Assembly: GCA_002719425.1 (NCBI GenBank)
Contig: PBHA01000010.1
Span: forward strand, 51,776 to 83,787
Source: Chloroflexota bacterium
GTDB taxonomy: Bacteria > Chloroflexota > Dehalococcoidia > UBA1151 > TMED-70
Reading direction: 5' to 3'
Length of the DNA stretch: 32,012 nt
Below are positions 30,576 through 32,012 of this stretch, piece by piece. Each line of letters begins with the position of its first letter. Within the stretch, counting starts at the first letter, position 1. The notes beneath the pieces are model-generated. The model was not told where the DNA came from. It did not search any database and saw nothing but the letters and a program-made list of their open reading frames with translations. The position numbers and the translations under genes are program-made.

Positions 30576-31421
30576 ATGCCATCTGGTAAAAGACTTGAAG
30601 GAAAGGTAGCAATAGTTACAGGCGCAGGAACAAGAGGAGAAATACCCGGTACCGGTCAAGCTGCTGCTATTTTGATGGCTAGAGAAGGGGCAAAAATATT
30701 ACTTTCAGACATTGATATAAATAATGCTGAAGAAACACTAAGTGTTATAAAAAAAGAGGGTGGTGGAGGTAAAATTTTTATAGGAGATGTAACCTCTGAA
30801 AAAGATTGCGAATCTATGATCAATGAAGCTGTAGAAGAATTTGGTAAATTAGATATTTTATTTAATAATGTGGGAGGTCCCGGTAGTGGGATGGTAACAG
30901 AAATTGAAGAAGAAGATTGGCATAGATCTATAGACCTTAACATAAAGAGTGCTGTTATGGGTTCAAAATATGCAATTCCAGCAATGGAAAAATCAGGAGG
31001 TGGATCTATAATCAACGTTTCATCTATTGATGGTACTCAAGCAGGTTCAACACGAAATGTTCCATATTCAATTTCTAAAGCTGCTATTTCACATCTTTCT
31101 AGAATTATGGCCGTTCATCATGGTAGGCAAAATATAAGAGTGAATTGTGTCGCCCCTGGTCATGTATACGGGGCTTTTCCAAATAGATTTAAGAAAATGG
31201 ATGATGATTGGAGAGACTTAAGAAGAAAAGCTGGACCACTAGGAACAGAAGGTACTGCCTGGGACGTTGGATGGGCGGTAGTATATCTTGCTAGTGATGA
31301 AGCTAAATGGGTTACAGGGGTAATATTACCTGTAGACGCTGGGGTGCAAGCAGCTTCTCCTTTATCGATGTGGGATGAGCTAAATGAGGATAAAGGCCCT
31401 AGAAAACATTTTGAGTATTAA
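30576..31421 (+). CDS. Short-chain dehydrogenase/reductase (SDR), sugar or alcohol dehydrogenase-like
   Basis: A 281-residue classical SDR. NAD(P) site: T-G-A-G-T-R-G-E-I-P-G-T-G, a longer glycine loop than the usual T-G-x3-G-x-G. An acidic Asp at the end of the second strand (L-L-S-D-I) favours NAD+. Further motifs are N-N-V-G-G, a catalytic Ser in I-N-V-S-S, and Tyr164/Lys168 in Y-S-I-S-K. The C-terminal tail (about 260-281) is longer than usual and charged. An AGGAG lies 7 nt before the ATG. It converges on an amidohydrolase with 9 nt between stops. A sugar dehydrogenase next to a lactonase-like enzyme would make biochemical sense, but the opposite strands argue against a shared operon. 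Confidence 0.9.
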   Translation: MPSGKRLEGKVAIVTGAGTRGEIPGTGQAAAILMAREGAKILLSDIDINNAEETLSVIKKEGGGGKIFIGDVTSEKDCESMINEAVEEFGKLDILFNNVGGPGSGMVTEIEEEDWHRSIDLNIKSAVMGSKYAIPAMEKSGGGSIINVSSIDGTQAGSTRNVPYSISKAAISHLSRIMAVHHGRQNIRVNCVAPGHVYGAFPNRFKKMDDDWRDLRRKAGPLGTEGTAWDVGWAVVYLASDEAKWVTGVILPVDAGVQAASPLSMWDELNEDKGPRKHFEY

Positions 31422-31430
31422 TAATAAGGA

Positions 31431-32012
31431 TTATATACCATATATATCCTCTGCATTTTTAAAAAAGAATGCATCTTTTTCATGATCAGAAAGATCTTTA
31501 GTAATTTCTATATATGTATTTATAACCTTTGAATAATCGCTATAAAGGCTATCAACTGGCCAATTTGTAGCAAAAATTATTCTTGAAATACCAAAAAGAT
31601 TCATACAAGTTTCTACGTAGGGAAGTATTGACTCCTTTGTCCAGTTGTGATCACCCATTCCTAATCCTGAAATTTTACATATTATATTCTCAATCTTGGA
31701 AATTTTAGTCATTCCTTTTTTCCAATTTTCAAAATATTCTTTGGTTCTAAAATCAGGATTCCCAGCATGGTCTAATACTATTTTTATGTTTGGAAAAGTT
31801 TTTGCTAAATCTGCAAGTTTGTCCATTTCTTCCCATCTAGCTGCAATACTAGATATAAGACCATATTCTTCCTGAATCTTGAAACCTTTTCTGAAATCCT
31901 TATCAGTTAAGTAATCTCCATAAGAGAAATCTCTTATCCCTTTAAAATGTTCATATTGTAGGTGTTGCTCTATGACATCTCGTGCATCTTTAGCTTTAAG
32001 ATCAACATGACC
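31431..32012 (-). CDS. Amidohydrolase-2 / L-fuconolactonase-like hydrolase, 5' end beyond the window
   Basis: The frame is open to the window edge (194 codons including the stop); the ATG at 31826 is internal. Family features of the TIM-barrel amidohydrolases (PF04909) are visible: F-K-G-I-R-D near the visible N-terminus, I-V-L-D-H-A-G-N-P-D with a metal-region His, C-K-I-S-G-L-G, and F-A-T-N-W-P-V-D-S-L-Y with an Asp in the usual barrel-end place (normally G-S-N-x-P-V-D). L-fuconolactonases and 4-sulfomuconolactone or 2-pyrone-4,6-dicarboxylate lactonases share this arrangement. The N-terminal H-x-H cannot be checked because it is outside the window. Confidence 0.85.
   Translation of the reverse strand, partial: GHVDLKAKDARDVIEQHLQYEHFKGIRDFSYGDYLTDKDFRKGFKIQEEYGLISSIAARWEEMDKLADLAKTFPNIKIVLDHAGNPDFRTKEYFENWKKGMTKISKIENIICKISGLGMGDHNWTKESILPYVETCMNLFGISRIIFATNWPVDSLYSDYSKVINTYIEITKDLSDHEKDAFFFKNAEDIYGI

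Noticed and set aside
31431..31826. Amidohydrolase as a complete 131-residue gene
   Set aside because: The reading frame continues without a stop to the end of the window and the upstream residues fit the family, so the gene is cut by the window edge.

Overview
This window looks like part of the chromosome of a free-living, aerobic, strongly A+T-rich bacterium, probably marine. The mix of genes recalls Chloroflexota of the SAR202 type: mandelate-racemase-type enolase superfamily paralogues, hydroxypyruvate-isomerase-type TIM barrels, SDR and amidohydrolase enzymes, a CysO-type cysteine synthase, a Bacillus-type AroH chorismate mutase and the CtaA/CtaB heme A pair. That placement is inferred from gene content alone. 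Nothing here looks like a phage, plasmid, insertion sequence or CRISPR array.

Layout. 1-1521: the 3' part of a sugar-acid dehydratase (enolase superfamily) followed by an HpcH/HpaI aldolase. 1540-1947: a small unknown membrane protein, convergent with tsaD (1952-2983, minus). 3057-4833: ctaA-ctaB, making heme A for an aa3-type oxidase. 4843-5957 (minus): infC-rpmI-rplT, in which infC appears to start at a rare AUA codon. 6130-10732: a tight run ftsH - MBL hydrolase - CPBP protease - trpA - aroH. 10786-10890: a tyrosine-rich leader peptide plus terminator, which looks like an attenuator. It sits in front of aroF (DAHP synthase) - ribF - tyrS, with polA and tRNA-Ser(UGA) following. 17112-19025 (minus): an ABC-F ATPase preceded by a 33-residue membrane peptide. 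19228-21259: sucCD. 21252-23374 (minus): a DehI-like protein and a second enolase superfamily dehydratase. 23469-25069: two tandem alpha/beta hydrolases. 25061-30350 (minus): moeB-type E1 - cysM - amidase - two Hyi-like isomerases - pgpA, preceded at 30372-30494 by a second leader peptide with adjacent Cys codons plus a terminator. 30576-32012: an SDR and, convergent with it, a truncated lactonase-like amidohydrolase.

The most notable observation is that two independent transcription attenuators are readable here. The leader peptide MKQFIYTYYYFRR precedes DAHP synthase and, further down the same run of genes, tyrosyl-tRNA synthetase. The leader peptide MKYLNTIFVNCCNSERSNY precedes a cysteine-synthesis operon. 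In both, the critical codons match the product of the downstream genes. A terminator lies just before the first gene, and a competing antiterminator pairing can be drawn. The Cys leader also sits exactly 7 nt after a perfect TATAAT, so it may be translated from a leaderless mRNA.

How the genes work together: housekeeping blocks (translation, heme A, succinyl-CoA synthetase, DNA repair, protein quality control) alternate with small catabolic clusters that look made for acidic sugars and other oxygenated organic matter (dehydratases, aldolase, isomerases, lactonase, dehydrogenase, dehalogenase-like protein, hydrolases, amidase). Substrates of the catabolic genes cannot be read from the sequence.
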